A stretch of DNA of 53,830 nt from an uncultured Muribaculaceae bacterium (lineage in GTDB: Bacteria > Bacteroidota > Bacteroidia > Bacteroidales > Muribaculaceae). The position numbers and the translations under genes were made by a program. Positions 1-8,307 of this stretch are shown here, one piece after another. The notes below the pieces were generated by a model, which worked only from the letters and a program-made list of their open reading frames with translations, was not told where the DNA came from and ran no database searches. The first letter of the stretch is position 1. Every line of letters starts with the position of its first letter. The stretch spans positions 1-53,830 of the forward strand of contig CAJTKG010000019.1 in assembly GCA_910576935.1 (NCBI GenBank). Direction: 5' to 3'.

Positions 1-27
1 CCCATTTGGCCACTCTGGTATTCGCCC
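1..27 (-). tRNA. probable tRNA-Tyr, 5' part only (cut by window edge)
   Basis: Read on the minus strand from position 27, the sequence begins GGGCGAATA and continues CCAGAGTGGCCAAATGGG. This looks like the acceptor 5' strand and the D arm of a class II tRNA. The GAGTGGCCAAA pattern fits tRNA-Tyr better than tRNA-Leu or tRNA-Ser. It lies 33 bp downstream of tRNA-Thr(TGT) on the same strand. A Thr-Tyr-Gly-Thr tRNA cluster ahead of tuf is a common bacterial arrangement, which supports the call. The anticodon lies outside the window, so the isotype is an inference. Confidence 0.6.
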
Positions 28-60
28 ATACAATAGCAAAAGCTATCTTTTTCCAATTTG

Positions 61-134
61 AGCCTCTTGTCGGATTCGAACCAACGACCCCGAGATTACA
101 AATCACGTGCTCTGGCCAACTGAGCTAAAGAGGC
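61..134 (-). tRNA. tRNA-Thr (anticodon TGT)
   Basis: The minus strand folds as a complete cloverleaf of 74 nt without an encoded CCA. The acceptor stem GCCTCTT/AAGAGGC is perfect. The D stem is GCTC/GAGC, the anticodon loop is TTTGTAA (anticodon TGT, reads ACA), and the T arm is GTTGG-TTCGAAT-CCGAC. The anticodon stem has one T-T mismatch at its centre. The gene is transcribed leftward into the probable tRNA-Tyr. Confidence 0.95.
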
Positions 135-187
135 AACTTTCAATTTTCTTTTTGCTTGGGGTTGTTTTTTGTTCCCTTTTGCGGTTG

Positions 188-217
188 CAAAGTTACGCAA
201 AGTTTTGAAACCACAAA
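188..217 (-). promoter_or_regulatory. Bacteroidota-type promoter for the tRNA-Thr/tRNA-Tyr cluster
   Basis: On the minus strand there is a TAACTTTG box (195-188), an exact TAnnTTTG match, with TTTG at 217-214, 18 bp upstream. The box lies about 54 bp ahead of the tRNA-Thr 5' end and faces it. The spacing is one base short of the usual 19-21. Confidence 0.65.
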
Positions 218-292
218 AATAATTCCGCTATTTTTTGACGCATTTTTCTAAAAAATATTTCACGCGACTATTTTTCAAGCCTTTATATTATA

Positions 293-2185
293 TCATTTCT
301 GAGGGAAAATTTCGATCAGAGCCTGCAGGAAAGCGCCCGCGCCGGTAAGGAAATAGCACTTATTGTTTGACGGAGTCTCGGCAAAGACTCCGAAAGGTGC
401 GCGGAGATGGGGCCGGTATGACATCTCGAGCTGGCGCAGCGCCTCGTCGCGATCGCCAATGCGGTTATACAGCACGGCGAGCACGGAACGCGCCATGGCA
501 GGACCGTTCTTGCGGTCGAGTCGGTCAGAATAATAGTCAAGATCGCGTTTTATCTGACCGGCGTCGGTAATGACATCGAGCGGATATGCAAGCAGATTGA
601 CATCAGCCTGCTTGATCTGCCGTCCGTCATATCCGTCATATTCGGCCGTGACACCGTTATCCATTGTGATAAACCGCAGGCCGTCGGCGACTTTGAGCCA
701 TATCGGGTCGGACGGACGTCCACACACGGCGGCAGCGCGAGCGGCCACTCTAAGGTTGCGCTGTGCCGCTCCGTTTGTAAAAGCATTGTCATCAACCGAG
801 ACGGCATATTCGTCAGCTCCAACAACATTTTTGACCGAATAGCTGCCGTCGGCATTCGAAGTGACACGGCTGACCCAGAAATCGGCACAATCTTTTATAA
901 GGGGATAACCCTCTTCACGAAGCCACAGAGTGTCGGCAGTCGCCTCGAAATAATCCCATGCCGCATTGGCGACATCGGCGGTTATATGATGTTCGAGCGG
1001 ACCCGTAAGGGCGAAAGTCGGCGTCGATTCTTCGCCATTGACATCCGACTCCCAGGGGAACATCGCACCGCGATAACCATGCGCGCGAGCTCGGACGCGA
1101 GCCGCATCGAGGCCATCGATGCGGTAACTTATCATATCTTTTGCAAGGACCGGATTGAGATAAAGCACGACAGGGAACATCCATGTTTCGGCATCCCAGA
1201 ATACATGGCCGTAATAGCCGGGACCTGTCAGACCGAGCGGTGCCAGACTGCGACGGCTGCCGGGCGAGAGGGCACTGTATATGTTATACAGCGCAAATCT
1301 CGCCTGACGAGTCAGCTCATCATTGCCGCCGGCGGTGACTTCTTTTTTCCAAAGGTCGGCCCATAGGCCGTTATGTTTTTCTATGAGCCTGTCGCCACCC
1401 TCGCGCACTGCGTATATCAGCTGACGCTCGGCTTCGTTCCATGGATCTCTATATTCGGACGATGTGCAGATGACGCCAAAAAGGTCAAACACGGTTTCAC
1501 GGCCTTTTTCAAGAGCCACACGCAGGGTGTCGGCCGACAATTGTGTAAGGCCATAGCCATCGGCAGAAAATGAAGACATGGCCACTATGCGGTCAACGCC
1601 ACGGTTATAGGCCGAGACCGAACGAACCATTTCAAGTTTATCACCTTCGTTATTCACGCTCCGGCGATCGACGGCGGCTGCATCGGCAAGAGCGGCCGGG
1701 ACGGCATGACTGTTGACGACTGAAAATTCCACAGGTCTTTCGGCTGTCACTTTTATCCTCGCCATGCCCGCATGAGGCAAGGATCTTAGAGCGCGTATTT
1801 CATATGTAACCTTTACGCCGGGGTAATGTATCACAGACGAATGGACGGCATGACGCATGTCGATCGACTGGTCGATACTCAGCGCCGCAAGCTCATTGCC
1901 GTCGGACGCTATGAGTTTCAGCCCAAAGGGATTTATCGACGGCAACAATTTGCTGATGTCGTCAGCCGAACCGTCTGCAACGGCCGAAGCGCAGAAGACC
2001 TTCGTGACCTCCATCGGCAGGCGGCCGAGCGTGATGCCGATCTCGCCATTGGAGGCGGTGGCACAGACATATTGCGTCATCGTATCAACCCGCGCCGCAT
2101 GTATGGTCCACTCAGGGGCATTTTCGGCAGCACCGCTCAAACTCACGGCCACAGCTGAAAATATCATCAAAACCTGTTTTTTCAT
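293..2185 (-). CDS. Exported glycoside hydrolase family 65 protein (kojibiose/alpha-glucoside hydrolase-like)
   Basis: The 630-residue protein has an N-terminal signal peptide (about residues 1-20) and the layout of GH65: an N-terminal beta-sandwich followed by an (alpha/alpha)6 barrel. Motifs seen are GHVFWDAETW (326-335), which lines the glucose subsite, and VVGADEY (454-460), whose E459 matches the general acid of the family. A second acidic motif, FAETP (E603), lies where hydrolytic GH65 members carry a general base; phosphorylases use phosphate instead. A hydrolase acting on alpha-1,2 or related glucosides in the periplasm is therefore more likely than a phosphorylase. The closest characterised type I know is the Flavobacterium kojibiose hydrolase and the animal glucosylgalactosylhydroxylysine glucosidase. 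The gene stands alone with no transporter or regulator beside it, and the true substrate is unknown. Confidence 0.8.
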   Translation of the reverse strand: MKKQVLMIFSAVAVSLSGAAENAPEWTIHAARVDTMTQYVCATASNGEIGITLGRLPMEVTKVFCASAVADGSADDISKLLPSINPFGLKLIASDGNELAALSIDQSIDMRHAVHSSVIHYPGVKVTYEIRALRSLPHAGMARIKVTAERPVEFSVVNSHAVPAALADAAAVDRRSVNNEGDKLEMVRSVSAYNRGVDRIVAMSSFSADGYGLTQLSADTLRVALEKGRETVFDLFGVICTSSEYRDPWNEAERQLIYAVREGGDRLIEKHNGLWADLWKKEVTAGGNDELTRQARFALYNIYSALSPGSRRSLAPLGLTGPGYYGHVFWDAETWMFPVVLYLNPVLAKDMISYRIDGLDAARVRARAHGYRGAMFPWESDVNGEESTPTFALTGPLEHHITADVANAAWDYFEATADTLWLREEGYPLIKDCADFWVSRVTSNADGSYSVKNVVGADEYAVSVDDNAFTNGAAQRNLRVAARAAAVCGRPSDPIWLKVADGLRFITMDNGVTAEYDGYDGRQIKQADVNLLAYPLDVITDAGQIKRDLDYYSDRLDRKNGPAMARSVLAVLYNRIGDRDEALRQLEMSYRPHLRAPFGVFAETPSNNKCYFLTGAGAFLQALIEIFPQK

Positions 2186-2217
2186 ATTGATTACAGCTAT
2201 AATAATGTTTTATTTCA

Positions 2218-2225
2218 CAAATATA
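2218..2225 (-). promoter_or_regulatory. -7 box of the GH65 gene promoter
   Basis: The minus strand reads TATATTTG, an exact TAnnTTTG match, 33 bp upstream of the GH65 start codon. No TTTG stands at the usual 19-21 bp spacing, so only the -7 element is supported. Confidence 0.5.
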
Positions 2226-2317
2226 GACAAAATAGCGCAAAAAGCGGCTTGTCAAAAACTTTTTATTTATTTTTGACTTCATCTTATATACTTTCGCCTC
2301 AACAAAACTAAAACAAG

Positions 2318-2350
2318 TTTGGTTTTGTATTCGACTTATTCGTATATTTG
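2318..2350 (+). promoter_or_regulatory. Promoter of the glpK-glpF operon
   Basis: TTTG at 2318-2321 is followed by 21 bp and then TATATTTG at 2343-2350, a full Bacteroidota-type promoter. Transcription would start near 2357. This shows that an in-frame ATG at 2348, inside the -7 box, cannot be the translation start of glpK. Confidence 0.75.
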
Positions 2351-2383
2351 ACTCACATAAAAATAATCAAATGCAACAATACC

Positions 2384-3892
2384 ATGGACAAAGTCATTCT
2401 CGCGCTTGATCAAGGCACCAGCAGTTCAAGAGCCATCATCTTCGATCGTTCGGGCATAATAAGGTCAGTCGCCCAAAAGGAGTTTACACAGATTTTTCCG
2501 CGCTCAGGCTGGGTTGAACACGACCCCCACCAGATATGGTCGTCACAGGCTGCGGTCATCGCCGAAGCCATCTCTGAGATCGGCATCACCGGCAAAGACA
2601 TCGCCGGCATAGGTATCACTAATCAGCGTGAAACAGTTATTGTGTGGGATAAAGAGACCGAAGAACCGATTTACAACGCCATAGTATGGCAGGACCGCCG
2701 CACATCTGAATACATTGACAGTCTCAAGGCCGACAAAGGGGTTGCCGAAATGATACGCGCGAAGACAGGCCTGATTCCGGACGCCTACTTCAGCGCATCA
2801 AAAATAAAATGGATACTCGACAATGTTCCCGGAGCACGCAGACGCGCCGAGCAGGGCAAACTTCTTTGCGGCACTGTCGACACATGGCTCGTATGGCGTC
2901 TGACACGCGGCGACGTACACGTCACTGATGCCTCAAATGCCTCACGCACGATGCTGTTCAACATCAACACACTCGAATGGGATGAAGATCTGCTGAGGCT
3001 CTTCGGAATACCGGCCTCGATGCTTCCTTCAGTCAAAGCCTCAAGCGAGGTCTACGGCCATACGACAACAACTATCTTTGCCCACAAAGTGCCCATCGCG
3101 GGCATCGCCGGTGACCAACAGGCGGCACTTTTCGGCCAGATGTGCGTAGAACCCGGAGCGATCAAAAACACTTATGGCACAGGTTGTTTTCTACTGATGA
3201 ACAGCGGCGATAAGCCCATCATGTCTGAAAACCGGTTACTGTCGACCATAGCATGGAAAATCGGCGACAAAGTGACATATGCACTCGAAGGCTCGATATT
3301 TGTCGCCGGCTCAGTCGTACAATGGCTGCGCGACGGTCTGGGCTGCATCAAGTGCTCAAACGACGTAGAAGAGCTCGCTGCCTCGGTATCCGACACAGGC
3401 GGCGTATACTTCGTCCCCGCCCTCACGGGCCTGGGCGCGCCCTACTGGGATCCCTATGCCCGCGGACAGATCTCAGGCATCAGCCGCGGAACTACGGCAG
3501 CACACATTGCCCGCGCCGCCCTTGAAGGTATCGCCTTCCAGACCTATGACATTGTCAGCGCCATGGTACGTGACTCCGGAATACCTGTAGCCAACCTTAA
3601 AGTCGACGGAGGAGCCTCGCACAACAATCTTCTCATGCAATTCCAAAGCGACATACTTAGCACGCAGGTACTCAGACCGCGCATAACCGAGACCACAGCT
3701 CTCGGCGCCGCCTATCTCGCCGGCCTTGCCGTCGGCTATTGGGACAGCACTGACGAAATCAAATCACAATGGCAGGTCGAACGAATATTCACTCCGAAAG
3801 CCGACTCCGCCGACGTCAATGAACGCCTGCGCGGATGGTATGATGCCGTCAGACGTACTTTGTCAGATTACAAACCCGAAATTTCATTTTAA
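2384..3892 (+). CDS. glpK: Glycerol kinase
   Basis: This 503-residue protein of the FGGY carbohydrate kinase family phosphorylates glycerol to sn-glycerol-3-phosphate with ATP in the cytoplasm. The N-terminal phosphate-binding motif LDQGTSSSRA is intact, and so are GITNQRET, the IVWQDRRT segment, and the C-terminal VDGGAS nucleotide-binding motif. Length is normal for GlpK. The start was placed at ATG 2384 (MDKVILALDQG) because the promoter overlaps the upstream in-frame ATG and the family begins just before the beta strand leading to LDQGTSS. It is followed 18 bp later by the glycerol channel gene. No glpD or glpR is adjacent. Confidence 0.97.
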   Translation: MDKVILALDQGTSSSRAIIFDRSGIIRSVAQKEFTQIFPRSGWVEHDPHQIWSSQAAVIAEAISEIGITGKDIAGIGITNQRETVIVWDKETEEPIYNAIVWQDRRTSEYIDSLKADKGVAEMIRAKTGLIPDAYFSASKIKWILDNVPGARRRAEQGKLLCGTVDTWLVWRLTRGDVHVTDASNASRTMLFNINTLEWDEDLLRLFGIPASMLPSVKASSEVYGHTTTTIFAHKVPIAGIAGDQQAALFGQMCVEPGAIKNTYGTGCFLLMNSGDKPIMSENRLLSTIAWKIGDKVTYALEGSIFVAGSVVQWLRDGLGCIKCSNDVEELAASVSDTGGVYFVPALTGLGAPYWDPYARGQISGISRGTTAAHIARAALEGIAFQTYDIVSAMVRDSGIPVANLKVDGGASHNNLLMQFQSDILSTQVLRPRITETTALGAAYLAGLAVGYWDSTDEIKSQWQVERIFTPKADSADVNERLRGWYDAVRRTLSDYKPEISF

Positions 3893-3910
3893 AACATAAC
3901 CGCTGTCACC

Positions 3911-4654
3911 ATGGAACCATCACTATTAACACAATGTATTTTTGAATTTATCGGTACTTTTGTCATGATTCTATTGGGCTGTGGGGTCGTGGCCTGTGTA
4001 TCTCTGAAAAAGTCAAAAGGCGAAGGCGGCGGCTGGATCGTCGTAACCATCGCCTGGGGCCTGGCCGTGATGTGCGGTGTGTTTATCGCCGGGCCGTTTA
4101 CCGGCGCACACCTCAACCCGGCTGTATCGATCGGCCTTGCTGCAGCCGGTAAATTCGCCTGGTCATCGGTGCTGCCCTACATAGCCTCTCAGATAGCCGG
4201 AGCACTCGCAGGCGCCATTACAGTCTACTGCTTTTATAAAGATCACTTCGACGCCACCGACGACGCAGACACAAAACTCGGGGTCTTCGCCACTATACCG
4301 GCCATAGACAACCGCAGGCGCAATCTCGTAAGCGAAATCATCGGCACGTTTATACTTATATTGGCGATACTTTTCATCGGCGACAAATCAAACGCGGCCG
4401 AAGTCGGGCTCGGCTCTATCGGCGCACTACCTGTCGCCCTGCTCGTCGTAGCCATAGGCTTGTCGCTCGGTGGCACCACCGGATATGCCATAAATCCCGC
4501 ACGCGACCTCGGTCCACGCCTCGCCCATCAGCTTCTTAACATCAAAGGCAAGGGTTCGAGCCGGTGGTCATACAGTTGGGTGCCTATCGTCGGTCCGGTT
4601 ATCGGCGCCCTCGCAGCCGTGCTGGTCTATCTGCTGGTCACCGGCATGGAATAA
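3911..4654 (+). CDS. glpF: Glycerol uptake facilitator (MIP-family aquaglyceroporin)
   Basis: The protein has 247 residues, six predicted membrane helices and two half-helices carrying the paired pore motifs GAHLNPAVS and GYAINPARDLGPR. The aspartate after the second NPAR is typical of glycerol channels rather than strict water channels. It lets glycerol diffuse across the inner membrane, and the adjacent kinase traps it. It lies 18 bp after glpK in the same operon, and the operon ends in a hairpin 22 bp downstream. Confidence 0.95.
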   Translation: MEPSLLTQCIFEFIGTFVMILLGCGVVACVSLKKSKGEGGGWIVVTIAWGLAVMCGVFIAGPFTGAHLNPAVSIGLAAAGKFAWSSVLPYIASQIAGALAGAITVYCFYKDHFDATDDADTKLGVFATIPAIDNRRRNLVSEIIGTFILILAILFIGDKSNAAEVGLGSIGALPVALLVVAIGLSLGGTTGYAINPARDLGPRLAHQLLNIKGKGSSRWSYSWVPIVGPVIGALAAVLVYLLVTGME

Positions 4655-4675
4655 CATCCGGTCAAGCACAACATA

Positions 4676-4715
4676 GAGGCCGCACTTGATTTTCAGTCAG
4701 ATGCGGCCTCTGTGT
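4676..4715 (+). terminator. Hairpin terminator of glpKF
   Basis: A perfect 9-bp stem, GAGGCCGCA (4676-4684) and TGCGGCCTC (4702-4710), encloses a 17-nt loop and is followed by a weak T-rich run. It could also serve the converging gene at 4785. Confidence 0.65.
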
Positions 4716-4784
4716 TACCTATATAAACTCTATGTTTCCTATATAATTAATGTATAATATCTCGAGAGGGTGTCAGCGACCTTG

Positions 4785-5339
4785 TCAGTCGTTGAAAGTC
4801 ATCTCGTCGAAGCCTTCTTCGTCAAACTCATCGGGATTAAACTCGTCTTCGCCATAAAATTCTTCGTCAAGATCCTCAATCGAAGGCATTGCGGCCACCT
4901 TGGCGTCAACTTTGGCGTCATACTCGTCAAGATCAACAATCTGTGGCGGAGCCTGACCCAACGAAAGAGTGCATACAGGATCTTTGAGTGTCTTGCCGGT
5001 GATGACCTCTTTCAGTTCCATGAAGAAAGCACGGTCGGTCATATAATCGAAGACAAACATCATTTTCTGACCCTCGTCCTCGATAAAGTCACTGAGGATG
5101 GTGTCATCCATCAGCCATACATCCTGATCGGAGTCAGAGCCCATGTCTTCGAATGTTATTTCTTTTTCTTTCTCCCAGTTGCGGTCACAGAGGAAGAACG
5201 AACACATCTGATTCTTATCATAGCCTACACAATCACAGATCGCGTTTTTAAGATCGAGAAATGTCATGTCGGCATCAATCTTGATCTCTCTTTTGAAGTT
5301 ATCGACTTCGTCAGATACTATTCTAAAATTAAAAATCAT
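4785..5339 (-). CDS. pRiA4b ORF-3-like domain protein with acidic tail
   Basis: The 184-residue cytoplasmic protein opens MIFNFRIVSDEV, like the first strand of the plasmid pRiA4b ORF-3 / IS1096-passenger fold. A middle segment, MMFVFDYMTD, sits where the family has its YEYDFGD-like motif. The C-terminal 35 residues are very rich in Asp and Glu and likely disordered. ATG 5337-5339 was chosen because the domain starts there; an upstream in-frame extension has no family-like sequence. The database name recalls a transposon passenger, but no transposase or inverted repeats are present. The molecular function of this family is unknown. Confidence 0.75.
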   Translation of the reverse strand: MIFNFRIVSDEVDNFKREIKIDADMTFLDLKNAICDCVGYDKNQMCSFFLCDRNWEKEKEITFEDMGSDSDQDVWLMDDTILSDFIEDEGQKMMFVFDYMTDRAFFMELKEVITGKTLKDPVCTLSLGQAPPQIVDLDEYDAKVDAKVAAMPSIEDLDEEFYGEDEFNPDEFDEEGFDEMTFND

Positions 5340-5608
5340 ATAAATTATTTGATAAATATTCCTGATTACGCGCCCCGGAGGGCTTTGACAATGCGAAGTT
5401 AGTAAACTTCCCATTATTCTTGCAAGAAAAATCAATGCAAAGTTGATTTTTTTTGCAAAAAGAATCCAATCTGACTTATAACATAATTGTAATAAAAAAT
5501 ATATATGTTTTTGAGCAATTTTTCTTGCTTTTTTTAAAATAATAACCTATTTTCGCAGCCGTTTCACACAACGTATATTTTAACTATCAAATACCCTCAG
5601 GCCTGTTT

Positions 5609-6076
5609 ATGAACCGACAGCATTTCGACAGCTTAGATTTAAAGATTCTTAATACACTGGCAACCAACGCCCGTAAACCCTACCTTGAAATCGCCCGCGA
5701 AGCCGGTGTCTCGGGCGCAGCCGTTCATCAACGCATACAACGACTCATCGCCAACGGCATCATCGCCGGGTCTCAATGTCTCATCGACCCCCAGGCCGTA
5801 GGCTATGAAACATGTGCCTATGTCGGGCTATATCTGCGCGACCCGTCGCAATTTGACCACGTCGTCGAGGAGCTCAAACGCATTCCCGAGGTGGTCGAAT
5901 GCCACTATACAACCGGCCGCTACGACATCTTCATCAAACTGTTTGCCCGCAACAACGACCACCTGCTCCACCTGCTCCAGCACGAAGTGCAGGCCCTCGG
6001 CATGGCACGCACCGAAACCCTCATATCTTTCAAAGAGGTATTCTCGCGCCCCATTCCCGTGTCAAACAAAGATTAA
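5609..6076 (+). CDS. Lrp/AsnC family transcriptional regulator
   Basis: The 155-residue protein has an N-terminal winged helix-turn-helix (about residues 8-50, LDLKILNTLATNARKP then GVSGAAVHQRIQRL) and a C-terminal RAM/AsnC ligand-binding domain (about 65-150) with the usual sequence around YDIFIKLFARNNDHL. Such proteins form octamers and respond to amino acids. It stands alone between a converging-side spacer and its own terminator, so its target cannot be told from context. The operon just downstream, for propionate formation, has a separate promoter. Confidence 0.92.
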   Translation: MNRQHFDSLDLKILNTLATNARKPYLEIAREAGVSGAAVHQRIQRLIANGIIAGSQCLIDPQAVGYETCAYVGLYLRDPSQFDHVVEELKRIPEVVECHYTTGRYDIFIKLFARNNDHLLHLLQHEVQALGMARTETLISFKEVFSRPIPVSNKD

Positions 6077-6099
6077 CGGCAAATAGCCAGAAAACTTTC

Positions 6100-6137
6100 G
6101 GCCGGAATTGTCTTAAAGATAATTTCGGCCTCTTTTT
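6100..6137 (+). terminator. Rho-independent terminator of the lrp-like gene
   Basis: A stem of about 13 bp, starting GGCCGGAATT and closing AATTTCGGCC with G-U pairs, and a short loop TTAAA are followed at once by TCTTTTTT (6131-6137). Confidence 0.88.
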
Positions 6138-6172
6138 TAGAGGGCTACTCAACAAAATATCAATTATTTTAG

Positions 6173-6180
6173 TAATTTTG
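6173..6180 (+). promoter_or_regulatory. -7 box of the propionate operon promoter
   Basis: TAATTTTG is an exact TAnnTTTG match 90 bp upstream of the epimerase start. No TTTG is seen at the usual upstream spacing. The 80-bp leader that would result is AT-rich with no obvious structure. Confidence 0.55.
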
Positions 6181-6270
6181 CGTGATAAATTGCCGCAAGT
6201 TGTGTCGACTTGTAGCATAAGAGACTATTAACAATCTGACTATTAACCTTATTTAAATAATTTTTCAGCA

Positions 6271-6693
6271 ATGGATATTTCACATATCGAACACATCGGC
6301 ATCGCAGTACCTTCACTCGACGAAGCCATTCCTTTCTACGAAAACATTCTTGGTTTCAAATGCTTCGCCATCGAAGAAGTGGCAGACCAGAAAGTGCGCA
6401 CCGCCTTCTTCAAAGTCGGTCAGACAAAACTTGAGCTTCTCGAAGGCACTTCAGAAGACAGCGCCATATCAAAATTCATCGCCAACAACGGCGGCCGTGG
6501 CGGCGTGCAGCACATCGCATTCGCTGTCGAAGACGGTGTGGCCAACGCTCTGGCCGAAGTTCAGGCCAAGGACTGCCGTGTGATCGACAAAGCACCCCGC
6601 AAAGGCGCCGAAGGTCTCAACATCGCTTTCCTGCACCCAAAATCGACAATCGGCACTCTCATCGAACTATGCGAGGACCCCAACAAAAAATAA
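6271..6693 (+). CDS. mce: Methylmalonyl-CoA epimerase
   Basis: The 140-residue vicinal-oxygen-chelate protein starts with HIEHIGIAVPSLDEAI, containing the first metal-binding histidine. It has QHIAFAVED in the middle with the second histidine, and ends with the conserved pair around FLHPKSTIGTLIELCE. It interconverts (R)- and (S)-methylmalonyl-CoA, linking the B12-dependent mutase to the decarboxylase. It is the first gene of a five-gene operon, and mmdA follows after 40 bp. Its length is that of the family. Confidence 0.95.
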   Translation: MDISHIEHIGIAVPSLDEAIPFYENILGFKCFAIEEVADQKVRTAFFKVGQTKLELLEGTSEDSAISKFIANNGGRGGVQHIAFAVEDGVANALAEVQAKDCRVIDKAPRKGAEGLNIAFLHPKSTIGTLIELCEDPNKK

Positions 6694-6733
6694 TTGTCAT
6701 TAATCCAACCCCAATATCATAAAAAGAAACGAA

Positions 6734-8287
6734 ATGAGCAGTCAACTCGAAAAAGTTAAAGAGCTTATCGAGCTTCGCGCCCAAGCACGTATCGGCGGCG
6801 GCGAAAAAGCAATCGAAAAGCAACACGAGCGCGGCAAATATACAGCGCGCGAACGCATCGCCCAACTCCTCGACGAAGGTTCGTTCGAAGAGCTCGACAT
6901 GTTTGTGCGTCACCGTTGCACCAACTTCGGACAAGAGAAAAAATCATTCCTCGGCGACGGCGTCGTCACCGGCTACGGCACAATAGACGGACGCCTTGTC
7001 TACGTATTCGCACAGGATTTCACCGTCTTCGGCGGTTCTCTCTCGGAGACCATGGCTCTTAAGATCTGCAAGATCATGGATATGGCAATGAAGATGGGCG
7101 CTCCCGTCATCGGCCTCAACGACTCGGGCGGCGCACGTATCCAGGAAGGCATCAACGCTCTCGCCGGCTATGCCGAAATCTTCCAGCGCAACATCATGGC
7201 CTCGGGTGTCATCCCCCAGATCTCGGCTATCCTCGGCCCATGTGCCGGCGGTGCCGTATACTCACCCGCTCTGACCGACTTCACCATCATGGCCAAAGGT
7301 ATCTCTTACATGTTCCTCACAGGCCCGAAAGTCGTCAAGACCGTCACCGGCGAAGACGTGACCCAGGATGCACTCGGCGGTGCCGAGGTACATTCGTCGA
7401 AGAGCGGCGTCTGCCACTTTGCAGCCGAAGACGGCGAAGAAGCCATCAAGATTATCCGCAAACTCTTCACATACATACCGCAGAACAATCTCGAAGAGCC
7501 CCCGCTGGTTGAGTGTAACGACCCGATCGACCGTCTTGAAGATTCGCTCAACGACATCATACCCGACTCGGCCACACGCCCCTACGACATGTATGAAGTC
7601 ATCGGCGCCATCGTCGACAACGGCGAGTTCCTCGAAGTCCAGCGCGACTACGCCAAAAACATCATCGTCGGCTTCGCCCGCTTCAACGGCCAGTCGGTCG
7701 GCATCGTCGCCAACCAGCCCAAATATCTCGCCGGTGTGCTCGACAGCAACGCATCCCGCAAAGGCGCCCGCTTTGTCCGATTCTGCGACGCATTCAACAT
7801 ACCTCTGGTGACACTCGTCGACGTCCCCGGCTTCCTCCCCGGCACGGGTCAGGAATACAACGGTGTGATACTCCACGGTGCCAAACTGCTCTACGCTTTC
7901 GGTGAGGCCACAGTGCCCAAAGTCACCGTCACATTGCGCAAGAGCTACGGCGGCAGCCACATCGTGATGAGCTGCAAACAGCTTCGCGGCGACATGAACT
8001 ATGCATGGCCGACAGCCGAGATCGCCGTCATGGGCGGCGCAGGCGCAGTCGAAGTGCTCTATGCCAAAGAAGCAAAGGCTTCTGACGATCCCGCCAAAGT
8101 TCTCGCCGAGAAAGAGGCCGAGTATAACAAACTCTTCTGCAACCCCTACAACGCAGCAAAATACGGCTACATCGACGACGTCATCGAGCCGCGCAACACC
8201 CGTTTCCGCGTCATCCGCGCCCTTCAGCAGCTGGCCACCAAGAAAGTCGTCAACCCGGCTAAGAAACACGGCAACATACCCCTCTAA
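6734..8287 (+). CDS. mmdA: Methylmalonyl-CoA decarboxylase alpha subunit (carboxyltransferase)
   Basis: The 517-residue carboxyltransferase consists of two crotonase-like halves. In the N half, motifs GSLSETMALKICKIMDMA and NDSGGARIQEG are visible, with the acyl-CoA oxyanion segment GPCAGGAVYSPALTDF. In the C half, VDVPGFLPGTGQEYNG and the second oxyanion loop KSYGGSHIVMSCKQL are seen. It transfers the carboxyl group of (S)-methylmalonyl-CoA to the biotin carrier, giving propionyl-CoA. Propionyl-CoA carboxylase beta subunits are close relatives. The neighbouring biotin carrier and sodium-pump subunits, and the absence of a biotin carboxylase gene, favour the decarboxylase role. Confidence 0.95.
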   Translation: MSSQLEKVKELIELRAQARIGGGEKAIEKQHERGKYTARERIAQLLDEGSFEELDMFVRHRCTNFGQEKKSFLGDGVVTGYGTIDGRLVYVFAQDFTVFGGSLSETMALKICKIMDMAMKMGAPVIGLNDSGGARIQEGINALAGYAEIFQRNIMASGVIPQISAILGPCAGGAVYSPALTDFTIMAKGISYMFLTGPKVVKTVTGEDVTQDALGGAEVHSSKSGVCHFAAEDGEEAIKIIRKLFTYIPQNNLEEPPLVECNDPIDRLEDSLNDIIPDSATRPYDMYEVIGAIVDNGEFLEVQRDYAKNIIVGFARFNGQSVGIVANQPKYLAGVLDSNASRKGARFVRFCDAFNIPLVTLVDVPGFLPGTGQEYNGVILHGAKLLYAFGEATVPKVTVTLRKSYGGSHIVMSCKQLRGDMNYAWPTAEIAVMGGAGAVEVLYAKEAKASDDPAKVLAEKEAEYNKLFCNPYNAAKYGYIDDVIEPRNTRFRVIRALQQLATKKVVNPAKKHGNIPL

Positions 8288-8307
8288 CCGTCGAAAAAGC
8301 CAATTTT

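Noticed and set aside
2348..2383. Earlier in-frame ATG for glpK
   Set aside because: It lies within the TATATTTG promoter box, and the 12 added residues are not seen in glycerol kinases.
4785..5339. Transposon passenger gene suggested by the family name
   Set aside because: No transposase, target duplication or terminal inverted repeat is present on either side.
7262..8269. Long open frame on the minus strand inside mmdA
   Set aside because: It is the antisense shadow of a GC-rich conserved carboxyltransferase. It has no signal, domain or family resemblance and conflicts with a certain gene.
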